A stretch of DNA of 64,000 nt from Gammaproteobacteria bacterium RIFCSPHIGHO2_12_FULL_39_24. Lineage in GTDB: Bacteria; Pseudomonadota; Gammaproteobacteria; Coxiellales; Coxiellaceae. Below are positions 45,461 through 55,666 of the stretch, piece by piece. Within the stretch, counting starts at the first letter, position 1. Every line of letters begins with the position of its first letter. Made by a program: the position numbers and the translations under genes. Location of the stretch: assembly GCA_001802455.1 (NCBI GenBank), contig MGXZ01000005.1, forward strand, positions 53,403 through 117,402. Direction: 5' to 3'. The notes beneath the pieces were generated by a model, which worked only from the letters and a program-made list of their open reading frames with translations, searched no databases and had not been told where the DNA came from.

Positions 45461-46447
45461 GTGAAAATAATTGCCGACGATAAAATTCCTTTTATTACCG
45501 ATTTCTTCTCTGCGCATGAAGTAGTGTTACTGCCAGGTGAAAGCATCACACACACGCATCTTGAAAGCGCCACTATTTTGTTAACACGCACAGTAACCAC
45601 GGTAAATGAAGCGTTATTAAAAAATACACCGATAAAATGGGTTGGGACGGTTACAACCGGAACAGATCATATCGACACACCATGGCTTTCAGAAAATAAT
45701 ATAACGCTTGCAACCGCTGCTGGTGCAAACTCAAGCGCGGTCGCTGAATATGTAATGTCTTGTGTTGCTGCATTAATGAAATCAAATTTATTATCAACAC
45801 AAAACGTCACTGCAGGAATTATTGGGTGTGGGCGCATTGGCAAAATCGTGGCAAGATCATTACAAAAATTGGGCTGCAGTATATTGTGCTACGATCCGTT
45901 TTTAACGGAAAAATTAGATTTTAATTTTGTTTCATCATTAACAGAAATTTTCCAACAATCACAATTAATCTCAATTCACACGCCGCTCACAAAAACAGGA
46001 TTATTTCCCACTTTTCGTATGATCAATAAAAAATTATTATCGAAACTAAAATACAATACGATTTTAATCAATACCGCACGTGGCGCTGTTGTTGACCAAC
46101 ATGATTTATTAAAAATAAATCATTTAATGTTGTGTTGGGATGTATGGGAAAATGAACCAGCAATTTCATTACCCTTGTTGAGCCGTGTTTTTATCGGCAC
46201 ACCCCATATTGCCGGATACACACAAACTGCAAAATATCGCGCAACACAAATGATTTACGAACAAGCGGCTGCTTATTTTGGCTGGAAACCGATAGATTCA
46301 ATACAAACAATAACGCCGACTGTGTGTGCAAATTACGATCTACTCATATATACAAAACAATTTCGAAACGCTTTTCAGTGTTGTGACACAGAAGAAAAAA
46401 TAAAAAATACTTTTATTCACGAGCGAAAAATATATCCGTGGAGATAA
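45461..46447 (+). CDS. pdxB: 4-phosphoerythronate dehydrogenase
   Basis: Second step of the DXP-dependent pyridoxal phosphate pathway. 328 aa, starting at GTG 45461 (MKIIADDKIPF). D-isomer 2-hydroxyacid dehydrogenase fold with GIIGCGRIGKIVAR, INTARGAVVD and PHIAGYTQTAKYRAT. The C-terminus is a shortened form of the PdxB dimerisation domain. Convergent with the second TolC gene, 6 bases apart. Confidence 0.92.
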   Translation: MKIIADDKIPFITDFFSAHEVVLLPGESITHTHLESATILLTRTVTTVNEALLKNTPIKWVGTVTTGTDHIDTPWLSENNITLATAAGANSSAVAEYVMSCVAALMKSNLLSTQNVTAGIIGCGRIGKIVARSLQKLGCSILCYDPFLTEKLDFNFVSSLTEIFQQSQLISIHTPLTKTGLFPTFRMINKKLLSKLKYNTILINTARGAVVDQHDLLKINHLMLCWDVWENEPAISLPLLSRVFIGTPHIAGYTQTAKYRATQMIYEQAAAYFGWKPIDSIQTITPTVCANYDLLIYTKQFRNAFQCCDTEEKIKNTFIHERKIYPWR

Positions 46448-46453
46448 ATTGAG

Positions 46454-47980
46454 TTAGGTTCTCGCTGGCTGCGGAAGCATAGTCATTTTGGGCGATGGCA
46501 ATTCTTTTATTTTTTCGGGCTGCATTACTATTTTTTTCTCAGTCACCTTATCTGTAAGATTTTTTATATCTGGTTTGTTCGTCGCATTTTCTTCCACGCC
46601 AACGGGTATTTTCGCGACACTGGTTTGCTCAGGAAACTGAATAGGTGCACCTAACCAACGATTGATTGTTTCCAAATCAGCAACACTCAATGTACCCGCA
46701 GCCGCTTTCAACGCAACTAAATTATTAATATAAGCGTATTGATCATTGGCATGTTGAAGCTGTGCTTGATATACCGTTGTTAATGCCTTCAACACATCAA
46801 CCATCGTACGCGTACCTACTTTATAACCCGCTTGCGTTGCTTCCAATGCATTCTGCGCCGAAATAATACTTTGTTTGTCCGCTTTAATTTTGCTGACATT
46901 GGATAACACACTCAAAAAACTCGATCGCGCTTGATCAACCACAGTGCGATGTGTTTGTTCGAGCAAACCAGAAGCGGTCACATAGTTATATCGCGCTTGT
47001 TGCGTCGATGCGATAACCAATCCACCTTGAATTGGCGCGTAAGTTAAATTCAATCCCACACTTCCTGCATCTTGTGCTGTGTCGGGTGGATTATCCACGG
47101 CATGTGTTTCACCAAATTGTCCTTGCACTCCCAACACGGGATAATCACCTGCCGCTGCTTGCTTGATGGCTTCCATCGCAACCAACACATTGTAATTTTG
47201 CGCCTTAATTTGATAATTTTGCTTATTCGCCACCTCGACCCATTTATCCACGTTGGCAGGTTTGGGGGTAACCAACGGCAAACGAATTCCTAACCCATTT
47301 AATGCGGGATAATATCGATTCGTGATCGCACGTAAATTTTCAAGCTGAATATTCAAATTATTTTGTGCTGCAATTTGTTGCGCCACGGCTTGGTCGTAAC
47401 TGGAACGCGCATCATATTCATCTGTGATGGCAATCAGTCCTACCCGAAATTGTTCACGCGCCGTTAAATACTGTTGCCACACGGCCTCTTTGTCTGCAAT
47501 CGTAAATCGCATCTGATCGTATGCTTGCAATACATTAAAATAAGCAGTTGCGGTGCGTTGCATTAAGGATTGTTGCGCAGCAAGATAGGTTGCAGTGGCT
47601 GATTTAACGGTAGCGCTCGCCCCTCTGACTTGTGCCCACACCACAAAATTAAAAACAGGTTGCGTTGCGGTTAACGTGTACCCATATTGCCACCAATAAT
47701 CTCCCGTTCCAGCACCCGTAACCGCAGAAACCGCATCGTTATTCGCATATTCTCTTGTGGTATTGGCAGCAATGGATACTTGAGGTAAATATCCTGCTTC
47801 TGCAATGGGCAAATTCATTTTTTGTGATTGCCAAGTGGATTCTGCTTGAGCAAAGATGGGGTCACTGATGATCGCTCGTTGATAAATCTGTATCAAATTA
47901 TCAGCAAAAACAGGCGAAAACGCGCAACTACTTGCGATTGCAATACTGCTGCTGATTATGATTCGCCAATATGAACTCAT
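46454..47980 (-). CDS. tolC: TolC-family outer-membrane channel
   Basis: 508 aa from ATG 47980, preceded by GGGA at suitable spacing; longer starts run into hemL. Signal peptide MSSYWRIIISSSIAIASSCAFSPVFA. The mature start DNLIQIYQRAIISDPIFAQAE matches TolC, and two internal repeats (FRVGLIAITDEYDARSSYDQAVA; YKVGTRTMVDVLKALTTVY) are clear. A proline-rich charged tail ends the protein. Probably the general TolC. Confidence 0.93.
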   Translation of the reverse strand: MSSYWRIIISSSIAIASSCAFSPVFADNLIQIYQRAIISDPIFAQAESTWQSQKMNLPIAEAGYLPQVSIAANTTREYANNDAVSAVTGAGTGDYWWQYGYTLTATQPVFNFVVWAQVRGASATVKSATATYLAAQQSLMQRTATAYFNVLQAYDQMRFTIADKEAVWQQYLTAREQFRVGLIAITDEYDARSSYDQAVAQQIAAQNNLNIQLENLRAITNRYYPALNGLGIRLPLVTPKPANVDKWVEVANKQNYQIKAQNYNVLVAMEAIKQAAAGDYPVLGVQGQFGETHAVDNPPDTAQDAGSVGLNLTYAPIQGGLVIASTQQARYNYVTASGLLEQTHRTVVDQARSSFLSVLSNVSKIKADKQSIISAQNALEATQAGYKVGTRTMVDVLKALTTVYQAQLQHANDQYAYINNLVALKAAAGTLSVADLETINRWLGAPIQFPEQTSVAKIPVGVEENATNKPDIKNLTDKVTEKKIVMQPEKIKELPSPKMTMLPQPART

Positions 47981-48032
47981 TCGTTCGATTCCCAGATAAC
48001 ACTTGTGATTCATTATCGCGGATACAAAATCA

Positions 48033-49340
48033 CTACGCAATGCAAAGCGCTGCGAAAGCACGCTCTGCTGCGTCCATGGTTTGCGTTATTTCATTGTCAG
48101 TATGCGCTAATGATACAAATCCCGCTTCATAGGCAGAAGGCGCCAAATAAACACCGGCGCTCAACATGCCTGCAAAAAATGCCTTAAAATGCGCTTGATT
48201 GCACGCCATCACTTCTGAAAATTGCGTCACCTTTTCTGAAGGTGTAAAAAATAATCCGAACATACCTGTGTGATGATTTATCTGAAAAGGAATTTTTGCT
48301 GCCATGGCACGCGCTTTCAAACCACCAACCAATTGCTGCGTGATTGACGCCAATGTGACATATTTTTCAGGCGTTAATTGTTTCAGTGTCGCAAGCCCTG
48401 AAGCCATCGCAACCGGATTACCCGACAACGTTCCTGCTTGATAAATAGCGCCTTGTGGAGACAGTTGATCCATTAAATCAGCGCGTCCACCAACCGCACC
48501 CACCGGCATACCACCCCCAATGATTTTACCCAATGTCGTTAAATCAGGCACCACATCCACAAAACTTTGCACACCTTGATAACCAACACGAAATCCTGTC
48601 ATCACTTCGTCAAAAATAAGCAGACTACCGTAATGATTGCCAATTTCACGCAAACTCTGCAAAAAGCCTGGTTTTGGCAGCACCATATTCATATTGCCCG
48701 CGAGTGGTTCAATGATAATGCATGCAATATCTTGAGCGTGTTGCTCAAATAATTTTTGTACAGATTCAAAATCATTAAAATCCGCCACCAACGTATCTTG
48801 CGTTGAACCACTTGGCACACCTGGCGAACTCGGCACTCCAAACGTTAATGCACCTGAACCTGCTTTCACCAATAAACTATCAGCGTGTCCGTGATAACAT
48901 CCCTCAAATTTCAGTATTTTATTTCGACCCGTAACACCACGCGCCAAACGAATCGCGGTCATCGTCGCTTCCGTACCTGAATTCACCATACGTACTTTTT
49001 CAATTGAATTCACGCGCGCACAAATTTCTTGTGCCAATAACACCTCATATTCACACGTCGCACCAAAACTTAACCCTCGTTGTGCCGCATCGACGACCGC
49101 TTGAATGACGGCAGGATGCGCATGACCCAAAATCATCGGCCCCCACGATCCAACATAATCAATCAACTGATTGCCATCGACATCAATCAGATAAGCGCCT
49201 TTTGCTGAATGAATAAAGCGCGGTTCACCACCCACTGCCTTAAATGCACGTACTGGCGAATTCACACCACCCGGAATATAACACTGCGCTTGTTGAAATA
49301 AGTGTTGCGATTTAACATTGTGTTTTGAAACTGTTTGCAT
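48033..49340 (-). CDS. hemL: Glutamate-1-semialdehyde 2,1-aminomutase
   Basis: Forms 5-aminolevulinate for haem by the C5 pathway. 435 aa. PLP enzyme with [35 protein letters not shown], the DEVMTGFRV segment and the Schiff-base Lys in [16 protein letters not shown]. Length is normal. hemJ is 230 bases away, so two haem genes lie close together. Confidence 0.96.
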   Translation of the reverse strand: MQTVSKHNVKSQHLFQQAQCYIPGGVNSPVRAFKAVGGEPRFIHSAKGAYLIDVDGNQLIDYVGSWGPMILGHAHPAVIQAVVDAAQRGLSFGATCEYEVLLAQEICARVNSIEKVRMVNSGTEATMTAIRLARGVTGRNKILKFEGCYHGHADSLLVKAGSGALTFGVPSSPGVPSGSTQDTLVADFNDFESVQKLFEQHAQDIACIIIEPLAGNMNMVLPKPGFLQSLREIGNHYGSLLIFDEVMTGFRVGYQGVQSFVDVVPDLTTLGKIIGGGMPVGAVGGRADLMDQLSPQGAIYQAGTLSGNPVAMASGLATLKQLTPEKYVTLASITQQLVGGLKARAMAAKIPFQINHHTGMFGLFFTPSEKVTQFSEVMACNQAHFKAFFAGMLSAGVYLAPSAYEAGFVSLAHTDNEITQTMDAAERAFAALCIA

Positions 49341-49393
49341 CTGTAAACTCCAACAGATAACCTGTGCGCTCTGCCCAAATAAAGGATGCGATT

Positions 49394-49567
49394 ATGCCAT
49401 ACCAGAAGTATATTTGCCTGTTATGTGGTTTTACTTATGATGAAGAGCAAGGTTGGCCACAAGACGGCATTGAACCTGGAACACGCTGGGAAGATATTTC
49501 AGATGATTGGTTATGTCCTGATTGCGGTGCCATGAAAAATGATTTTCAAATGATTGAAGTGCAATAA
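49394..49567 (+). CDS. Rubredoxin
   Basis: 57 aa from ATG 49394, preceded by AAAGGA. One iron held by two Cys pairs: [14 protein letters not shown] and [12 protein letters not shown]. Small electron carrier. The upstream frame to 49364 is rejected as non-conserved. Divergent from hemL and convergent with hemJ. Confidence 0.95.
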   Translation: MPYQKYICLLCGFTYDEEQGWPQDGIEPGTRWEDISDDWLCPDCGAMKNDFQMIEVQ

Positions 49568-49569
49568 CA

Positions 49570-49992
49570 TCATGACGGTTTCACCACTACTAAAATAACA
49601 ATCACAAATAAAAACAATGTTGGTACTTCATTAAAAAAACGATAAAACGTCGACGAAAAATTATTTTTATTATTGTTAAATTGTTGCAACAAATATCCAC
49701 AGAAAAAATGATACAGCCACAACAACAACACTAACAATAATTTAATGATCATCCAGCCTTGTTGAAAATACACTTGCCAATTCAATAACAATAACCAACA
49801 CCCAAAAATCGTCGTCAACACACCCGCGGGTGTCATGATGATCCAAAATAATTTTCGCTCCATTATTTTAAAACGATCAATACTGATTTGATCAGTGCTC
49901 ATTGCGTGATACATAAATAATCGCGGCAAATAAAATAAGCCGGCAAACCACGCGACCACGAAAATAATGTGGAACGCTAAAAGCCATAACAT
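49570..49992 (-). CDS. hemJ: HemJ-type protoporphyrinogen IX oxidase (UPF0093)
   Basis: 140 aa with four membrane helices. N-terminal [26 protein letters not shown] carries the conserved His residues of HemJ; a conserved basic-rich segment [14 protein letters not shown] follows. It oxidises protoporphyrinogen to protoporphyrin in haem synthesis. Somewhat divergent C-terminal half with an Asn run (FNNNKNNF). Confidence 0.9.
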   Translation of the reverse strand: MLWLLAFHIIFVVAWFAGLFYLPRLFMYHAMSTDQISIDRFKIMERKLFWIIMTPAGVLTTIFGCWLLLLNWQVYFQQGWMIIKLLLVLLLWLYHFFCGYLLQQFNNNKNNFSSTFYRFFNEVPTLFLFVIVILVVVKPS

Positions 49993-50051
49993 GTGAATTT
50001 CCTGAAACGTACATTGACTCTATCTTAAAAAAAGCCAATAATTCATACACA

Positions 50052-50468
50052 ATGATCACACAAACTATTTCTACCTCTTCACTCATTTTCACCGATGCTG
50101 CGGCAGCAAAAGTATATTCATTAATCGAAGAAGAAAACAATCCCCAATTAAACTTACGCGTGTTTATTCAAGGTGGTGGTTGCTCTGGTTTTCAGTATGG
50201 TTTTACCTTTGATGAAACGATTAATGACGATGATTGTGTGATTGAAAAAAAAATCGCGACAAAAGAAAACAACGAAGAAGAAGAAGATGATGATGGCGAA
50301 AGCGGTAGCGGCACCATCACCGTAAAATTACTCGTCGATCCGATGAGTTTTCAATATCTGCAAAATGCGACCATTGATTATCGTGAAGACATTAATGGCG
50401 CACAGTTTGTGATTAAAAATCCCAACGCAAAAACCACCTGCGGTTGCGGATCTTCTTTTTCTGCTTAA
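50052..50468 (+). CDS. erpA: Iron-sulfur cluster insertion protein ErpA with acidic insert
   Basis: A-type Fe-S carrier. 138 aa; the family is about 115. The three ligand Cys are intact: Cys44 ([11 protein letters not shown]), Cys130 and Cys132 (TTCGCGSSF). [13 protein letters not shown] and [11 protein letters not shown] identify ErpA. Between EKK and [11 protein letters not shown] an extra segment of about 20 residues, mostly Glu, Asp, Ser and Gly, replaces a short loop. It is encoded by GAA/GAT-rich repetitive DNA. Converges on the AAA ATPase gene with a 4-base overlap. Confidence 0.94.
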   Translation: MITQTISTSSLIFTDAAAAKVYSLIEEENNPQLNLRVFIQGGGCSGFQYGFTFDETINDDDCVIEKKIATKENNEEEEDDDGESGSGTITVKLLVDPMSFQYLQNATIDYREDINGAQFVIKNPNAKTTCGCGSSFSA

Positions 50469-51580
50469 CCAAACAAGCTATTCAAATAGCTTTTCATTGC
50501 AGGATCTAAGACGGAAATAACACCTTCTTTATTTTTTTGCAAATAATCTTTTTTTAATAATACCTTCACCGCTTGTCGCACACTGGCTTCGGGCAATTGC
50601 ACTGCATTACAAAAATCATGATCGCTGACTTGTTTTGTTGGGTGTCGTGCTAAATAAGAAAATACGCGTTTTTGATTTGCACTTAATGATAAAATATTTT
50701 CTGAAAATTCAGCTTGTTTTGACTGCACACATTCATCCCAATAATGATGAATGTTTTGAGTGGTGGGGAATTGATGCGTTAGCCACAAATAACCACAAAC
50801 TCGATTGATATAATTGGGATGATATTCAGTCAATTCAAATAATGCATTCAACGTTTCTAACGGAATGTTTTTATGCCATTTTTCTTTTGCGGCATGCTGA
50901 ATAAATTTAACATAATCGTCGTGATGAATACGTGTCAATGATAAGATTTCACATGAGTTATAAAATGGCTGATTTTTATTGTTAAACATGCTCAGCAACA
51001 TATGGCGGTGACTACCAGAAAAAATATAGGAAATATGTGTGCTGTATTGCATGGCATGACGAATGGAGGCTTCGATTGTGTGATTATCAATGAGACTGAG
51101 TTGTTGAAATTCATCCATCACAATAACCATCTTCTTATTTGCTAATTTTGCGGCTTCATTTAATTTTTTTAATATTTCAGCAATGTTTTTGGTAGGATGA
51201 TTTTGCCAATCGGGTTTAAATTGCAAGGATTGTCCATGCGCTGTGAGTGTCAATTGTGGGTTGAGCCATTGAAATAATTTTAATATTTTTGTTTTGGCTT
51301 TGGTGGTTTTGGGCAGTACTGTATACAAAAATGCACTGACATGGTTTGCAATCAGTTTTTCCACGTCATGCGCTGTGGTCACCAGTGTTAATTCCATAGT
51401 GACATGAGGCATTTTCAATTCAGACAAACATTGCGCAATCAAACTGGTTTTACCGTATCGTCTCGGCGCAATGACCACGGTGTGTCGTCTTGCTGTAATC
51501 AATTCTTTGAGATAACAGCGCTCTTGAACGCGATTGCAAAATGCTTTATCGTGTGCAATCGTGATGGGGAAGTAATCCAT
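50465..51580 (-). CDS. AAA ATPase with C-terminal winged-helix, paralogue of the gene at 6458
   Basis: 371 aa from ATG 51580. Walker [14 protein letters not shown] (from about residue 38), Walker [11 protein letters not shown], a [11 protein letters not shown] sensor-like motif and a winged-helix C-terminal part ([15 protein letters not shown] to the end). Same family and layout as the ATPase at 6458, with about one third identity by eye. ATG 51580 has no clear Shine-Dalgarno; longer frames run through the dyad array. The dyads just before the start differ in sequence from those of the paralogue. Confidence 0.85.
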   Translation of the reverse strand: MDYFPITIAHDKAFCNRVQERCYLKELITARRHTVVIAPRRYGKTSLIAQCLSELKMPHVTMELTLVTTAHDVEKLIANHVSAFLYTVLPKTTKAKTKILKLFQWLNPQLTLTAHGQSLQFKPDWQNHPTKNIAEILKKLNEAAKLANKKMVIVMDEFQQLSLIDNHTIEASIRHAMQYSTHISYIFSGSHRHMLLSMFNNKNQPFYNSCEILSLTRIHHDDYVKFIQHAAKEKWHKNIPLETLNALFELTEYHPNYINRVCGYLWLTHQFPTTQNIHHYWDECVQSKQAEFSENILSLSANQKRVFSYLARHPTKQVSDHDFCNAVQLPEASVRQAVKVLLKKDYLQKNKEGVISVLDPAMKSYLNSLFG

Positions 51581-51588
51581 CGTTGTGT

Positions 51589-51638
51589 ACCGTATACATT
51601 TATACCGTATATAAGTATACGGTATAACATTATACGGT
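51589..51638. promoter_or_regulatory. Nested dyad array upstream of the second AAA ATPase
   Basis: Four copies of an ACCGTATA motif in alternating orientation: ACCGTATA (51589-51596), TATACCGTATA (51601-51611), its reverse complement TATACGGTATA (51616-51626), and TATACGGT (51631-51638). The inner pair is a perfect 11-bp inverted repeat. On the minus strand the last half-site overlaps a perfect -10 TATAAT (51629-51634), so the array lies between the promoter and the start codon. Confidence 0.8.
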
Positions 51639-51677
51639 GGCAAGTCACCGCATCACAGTCCAAGATAAACCGCACTG

Positions 51678-52307
51678 TTAGTTTAGGCCTTTCGGGTGCT
51701 GCGGAAACGTAACAACTGCATCATGTTGTACTGCTAGCAAAGCAGAAGTAGCAGATACAGTAGCTCGCTGCCTGCCAGGTGTTAATATCGGTGTTGATCT
51801 GCCTTGACCATCCATACCGCTCAAATTGCCTTGTGAATCACAGCAAAGTTTATAGCAGATCTGTCCGGCACAAGCGGTCACACCTGTAACAACAATAGTA
51901 CCGATTATTGCAAGCGGCAAACCGGCTGCAGCAGAAGCAACAACATAACCTAACTTCGTTCCGCTCATACCTAGCATAGCTGCACCTGCAGCACCATTAG
52001 CAGCCCCTAATAATGCAGTACCTCCGACAGAAGAAGATGACCTCTGAGAGCTTGACAACCCATCCTCACCATCATCTGATATAGCCATGCAGCCCATCAA
52101 GCAACAAACCACTGGGCCAGTAACAGCGGCGGTTCCAGCAGCGCTAGCTGCAGCAACCATGCTGATACTAACAACAGGTGCGCCACCAACTGTCCAACCG
52201 GCGCTTTGCATAATTAAAGCACCAAGCTCACCCCCCAAAGTACCCATTCCAGTTAAACACCCAGCACCCGCAGCACCAGCACATGAAAATAAAGCACATT
52301 TACGCAT
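51678..52307 (-). CDS. Gly/Ala-rich hydrophobic protein, unknown
   Basis: 209 aa. Strong GGGGATT Shine-Dalgarno before ATG 52307. Two hydrophobic blocks (about 5-70 and 95-155) are rich in Gly, Ala and Cys, with glycine-zipper spacing (GAAGAGCLTGMGTLGGELG; LLGAANGAAGAAMLG). Cys pairs occur in VVCCLMGC and CYKLCC. A Ser run separates the blocks, and a polar tail ends the protein. No family recognised; a membrane-inserting or lipid-modified secreted protein is conceivable. Confidence 0.7.
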   Translation of the reverse strand: MRKCALFSCAGAAGAGCLTGMGTLGGELGALIMQSAGWTVGGAPVVSISMVAAASAAGTAAVTGPVVCCLMGCMAISDDGEDGLSSSQRSSSSVGGTALLGAANGAAGAAMLGMSGTKLGYVVASAAAGLPLAIIGTIVVTGVTACAGQICYKLCCDSQGNLSGMDGQGRSTPILTPGRQRATVSATSALLAVQHDAVVTFPQHPKGLN

Positions 52308-52365
52308 TATTAATCCCCATAGAATTTTGTTTATCGAATTGTAATGTTATCAACTCTATATTATC

Positions 52366-52385
52366 GTTATATTAACGAATATAAC
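52366..52385. promoter_or_regulatory. 8-bp dyad in the divergent promoter region
   Basis: GTTATATT (52366-52373), centre AACG, then AATATAAC (52378-52385). A perfect inverted repeat between the 209-aa gene and the Kef-type gene. Candidate operator. Confidence 0.5.
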
Positions 52386-52469
52386 ATTTTGATATTTTGA
52401 ATGATAATAAAGCTGCTCAACTAACGCGCTCACTTCTGTGACAGTTGAATCATGACAGAAGGATCTTTC

Positions 52470-54131
52470 ATGTTCGGCAACCTCTTTAATGAATTGGCCA
52501 TTTTATTAATGTTCTCCATTTTATTTGGCTTCATTGCTGTTCGATTATATCAACCGCTGATTCTCGCCTTTATCGCAGCAGGTATTTTTCTCGGGCCCAA
52601 CGTCTTGGGATGGATCTCCGCATCCGCTGAAATTGATTTGCTCGCTAAAATTGGCGTCACGCTACTGCTTTTTATCGTCGGTTTAAAATTAGATTTTTAT
52701 TTAATTCGATCGCTGGGCATTATTTCAATTGCAACCGGATTGGGGCAGGTTATTTTTACTTCCGCAATGGGTTATGGACTGTGTATTGCATTGGGGCTCA
52801 ATCCCATTGCGGCAATTTATGTTGCAGTCGCGCTCACTTTTTCCAGCACGATTATTATCGTCAAATTACTATCAGATAAAAATGAAATTGATACCTTGCA
52901 TGGTCGAATTGCAATTGGTTATCTTATCGTGCAAGACATCGTAGTGATTATTGCCATTGTGATTTTATCCTCTCTTCATTTAGGAATGACATCACACCTT
53001 GCATTGAGTGTTGAAATTTTTTCTCTTGCGGCAAAAGGAATTGGCATTTTAACTGTGGTTGCTTTACTCGCGCGCTTTGTTTTGCCCAAAATCATGCATC
53101 GTATCGCAAAATCACGTGAATTATTAATTTTATTTGCAATCACGTGGGCGATTGTTTTAGCTGGTGCTGCAGATTTTTTGGGATTAAGCAAAGAAGTCGG
53201 CGGATTTTTAGCGGGCGTTTCACTCGCCTCAACACACTATCGCGATGCACTGACATCACGCCTAGAAACATTACGCAACTTTTTATTATTATTTTTCTTT
53301 TTAGATCTCGGTATTAAATTACAATTTAGCGCGCTGTATGGGCATGTATTACTAGCAACCGTATTAATTATCTTTGTATTAATAATCAAACCACTCATCA
53401 TGATGATTATTATGGGTGTGATGGGATATAGAAAACGCACGGGATTTATTGTTGGATTAACGTCTGCACAAATCAGTGAGTTCTCACTGATTTTTGTAGC
53501 GCTCGGACAAAACCTAAAGCACATTGACGCCTCTATTGTTGGCCTCGTGACATTTATTGGTATTGCTACTTTTGCACTATCCACTTATATGATTTTATAT
53601 TCTCACACACTCTACAGCTGGTTTTTTCCCTTGCTCACCATGTTTGAAAGAAAAAAATTACTGAATCACGATGTTGATCTAGTTCATGACCAAAAAAATT
53701 ATGACGCAATTGTTTTCGGCATTGGTCGTTATGGTCAAATGATTGCAAAAATTTTACGTGAATCGGGTTTAACCATTTTAGGGGTTGATTTTGATCCACA
53801 AAAAATTCGCGCGTGGAAAAAGAATAATTTTCCGGTTCGCTTTGGTGATGCAGAAGATATGGAATTTACCAAAACACTACCCGTTCAACATACAAAGTGG
53901 GTTATCAGCACCATTCCTAAAAATGAGCCAAATCAAATTTTAATGAAATCACTTAAAGAAAATAATTTTTCCGGAAAAGTGGTGCTCAGTGTTTTTGACA
54001 GTAAAGAACTCAGTGGAATGCAAAAAATCAATCCTGATTTAATTTTATTTCCCTATAAAGATGCGGCTGCAAAAGCAGCGCAACGACTAGCAAAACTAAT
54101 TGGATTTAATACAACGACGAATTCCCGTTAA
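52470..54131 (+). CDS. Kef-type K+/H+ antiporter with C-terminal TrkA-N domain
   Basis: 553 aa from ATG 52470, which follows AGAAGGA by 7 bases; the ATG at 52452 lies upstream of that RBS. A CPA2 transporter domain with about 12 helices (LILAFIAAGIFLGPNVLG, FSSTIIIVKLL, EVGGFLAGVSLA) is followed by an RCK/TrkA-N domain from about 410 with the Rossmann motif VFGIGRYGQMIAKIL. Probably glutathione-sensitive potassium efflux like KefB/C, which fits gshA-gshB next door, but it is not proved. The 3' end overlaps rsmJ by 36 bases. Confidence 0.9.
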   Translation: MFGNLFNELAILLMFSILFGFIAVRLYQPLILAFIAAGIFLGPNVLGWISASAEIDLLAKIGVTLLLFIVGLKLDFYLIRSLGIISIATGLGQVIFTSAMGYGLCIALGLNPIAAIYVAVALTFSSTIIIVKLLSDKNEIDTLHGRIAIGYLIVQDIVVIIAIVILSSLHLGMTSHLALSVEIFSLAAKGIGILTVVALLARFVLPKIMHRIAKSRELLILFAITWAIVLAGAADFLGLSKEVGGFLAGVSLASTHYRDALTSRLETLRNFLLLFFFLDLGIKLQFSALYGHVLLATVLIIFVLIIKPLIMMIIMGVMGYRKRTGFIVGLTSAQISEFSLIFVALGQNLKHIDASIVGLVTFIGIATFALSTYMILYSHTLYSWFFPLLTMFERKKLLNHDVDLVHDQKNYDAIVFGIGRYGQMIAKILRESGLTILGVDFDPQKIRAWKKNNFPVRFGDAEDMEFTKTLPVQHTKWVISTIPKNEPNQILMKSLKENNFSGKVVLSVFDSKELSGMQKINPDLILFPYKDAAAKAAQRLAKLIGFNTTTNSR

Positions 54132-54731
54132 ATAAACATCAAATCGCGAACTGCTTCCTTTGAAAATAATATCGGGTTTATCCTCAGTGATGGTGGGTGC
54201 TAATGCAGAGCGCTTTACCACTACTCTTTTTTTCGCTACTGTCAAAGCCAGTTGAAATAATTTTTCAGAATCCACATCATCGCCCACCACTTCTCTTAAT
54301 ATGCGCATTTCTTTTTTTACCAATGCGGACTTGGTTCTTTCAGGAAACATGGGGTCGATATAAATGACGTCGGGGATAAAAGTGGGGGTGGGAGAAAGAG
54401 TCTCCGTGATGGTTTGCAAATAATCAATTGCATCAATGCAAATTAATTTTAAAGATAATGCTCGAAACCACTCCTCTTTTTCAGCCCGTTTTAATCCATC
54501 CTCTAATAATGCATAAATAATTTTTGAACGCTCGCACATCAATACATCGCAACCTAGCGTGGCCAATACAAATGCATCACGACCCAATCCCGCAGTAACA
54601 TCTAACACAAATAATTTTTCTGTTGATTTAATACCAACGGCTTTCGCGATTAATTGATTTTTGCCACCACCGTATTTTCTGCGATGCGCCAATGCACCTG
54701 AGAGAAAGTCGACGTAAATTCCCACACTCAC
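54096..54731 (-). CDS. rsmJ: 16S rRNA (guanine1516-N2)-methyltransferase
   Basis: 211 aa from GTG 54731 (overlapping the gshB stop as GTGA). SAM motif VLDVTAGLGRDAFVLA, the catalytic-motif stretch YIDPMFPERTKSALVKKEM and VVVKRSALAP identify RsmJ (YhiQ). A short LSPTPTFIPD stretch is encoded by GTGGGGGTGGGA repeat-like DNA. Convergent with the Kef gene. Confidence 0.92.
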   Translation of the reverse strand: MSVGIYVDFLSGALAHRRKYGGGKNQLIAKAVGIKSTEKLFVLDVTAGLGRDAFVLATLGCDVLMCERSKIIYALLEDGLKRAEKEEWFRALSLKLICIDAIDYLQTITETLSPTPTFIPDVIYIDPMFPERTKSALVKKEMRILREVVGDDVDSEKLFQLALTVAKKRVVVKRSALAPTITEDKPDIIFKGSSSRFDVYLTGIRRCIKSN

Positions 54732-55666
54732 ATCAGCTCTTCCACTACATCCAAAAACTCACCCGCAATATCCAAATCAAATAATTTATCCAGTTCACGC
54801 GCGCAAGTGGGACTCGTTACATTGATTTCTGTGAGATAATCTCCAATCACATCCAACCCAACCAATAATAATTTTTTTTCTTTTAAAATAGGCCCGACTT
54901 GTTCGCAAATCCAACGATCACGATCTGTTAATTCACGCCCCTCACCTTGTGCACCCGATGCTAAATTGCCGCGAAAATCACCTTGCGCGGGAACGCGCGC
55001 CAATGCATACGGAACTGGTTCGCCATCAATCATCAAAATACGTTTATCACCATGAATAATGTCAGGAATAAATTCTTGCACCATTATTTTTTTTGTTCCA
55101 TGTTGCGTGACGGTTTCAATAATCACATGATGATTAGGATCATTCAGTGATAATTGAAAAATAGAATGTCCACCCATGCCATCGAGTGGTTTGATCACCG
55201 CATTTTCAACCGAATCCATAAAATCTAAAATCAAATCGCTTTTTGACGTCACCAACGTTTTTGGACAACAGTGCGGAAACCATGCTGTAAATAATTTTTC
55301 ATTGGCATCGCGCAAACTACTCGGTTTATTTAATACTAACAATCCTTGCGATTCTGCTTGTTCTAATAAATACGTTAAATAAATAAACTCCATATTCACT
55401 GGCGGATCTTTTCGCATCAACAATACTTCTAAATCAACAAGTGGTTGTTCAGTGATTTTCGTCACGTCAAAAAAATGGGTTGGATCATCATGAACTGTGA
55501 TTAATTGCATGCGCGCCCAAGCAATTCCATTTTGCAACCAAATATCCTCCGGCATGATAATGTGATTTTTCCAACCACGCGCTTGTGATGCCAACAACAT
55601 TGCAAATGTCGTGTCTTTTCTAATATTAATTTGAGAAAGAGGATCCATTAAGAAACCGATGTTCAT
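54728..55666 (-). CDS. gshB: Glutathione synthetase
   Basis: Adds glycine to gamma-glutamylcysteine. 312 aa, ATP-grasp. VLLMRKDPPVNMEFIYLTYLLE, IKPLDGMGGHSIF, QEFIPDIIHGDKRILMIDGEPVPYALARVP and GLDVIGDYLTEINVTSPT are diagnostic. The start overlaps the gshA stop by 4 bases. Confidence 0.96.
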   Translation of the reverse strand: MNIGFLMDPLSQINIRKDTTFAMLLASQARGWKNHIIMPEDIWLQNGIAWARMQLITVHDDPTHFFDVTKITEQPLVDLEVLLMRKDPPVNMEFIYLTYLLEQAESQGLLVLNKPSSLRDANEKLFTAWFPHCCPKTLVTSKSDLILDFMDSVENAVIKPLDGMGGHSIFQLSLNDPNHHVIIETVTQHGTKKIMVQEFIPDIIHGDKRILMIDGEPVPYALARVPAQGDFRGNLASGAQGEGRELTDRDRWICEQVGPILKEKKLLLVGLDVIGDYLTEINVTSPTCARELDKLFDLDIAGEFLDVVEELM

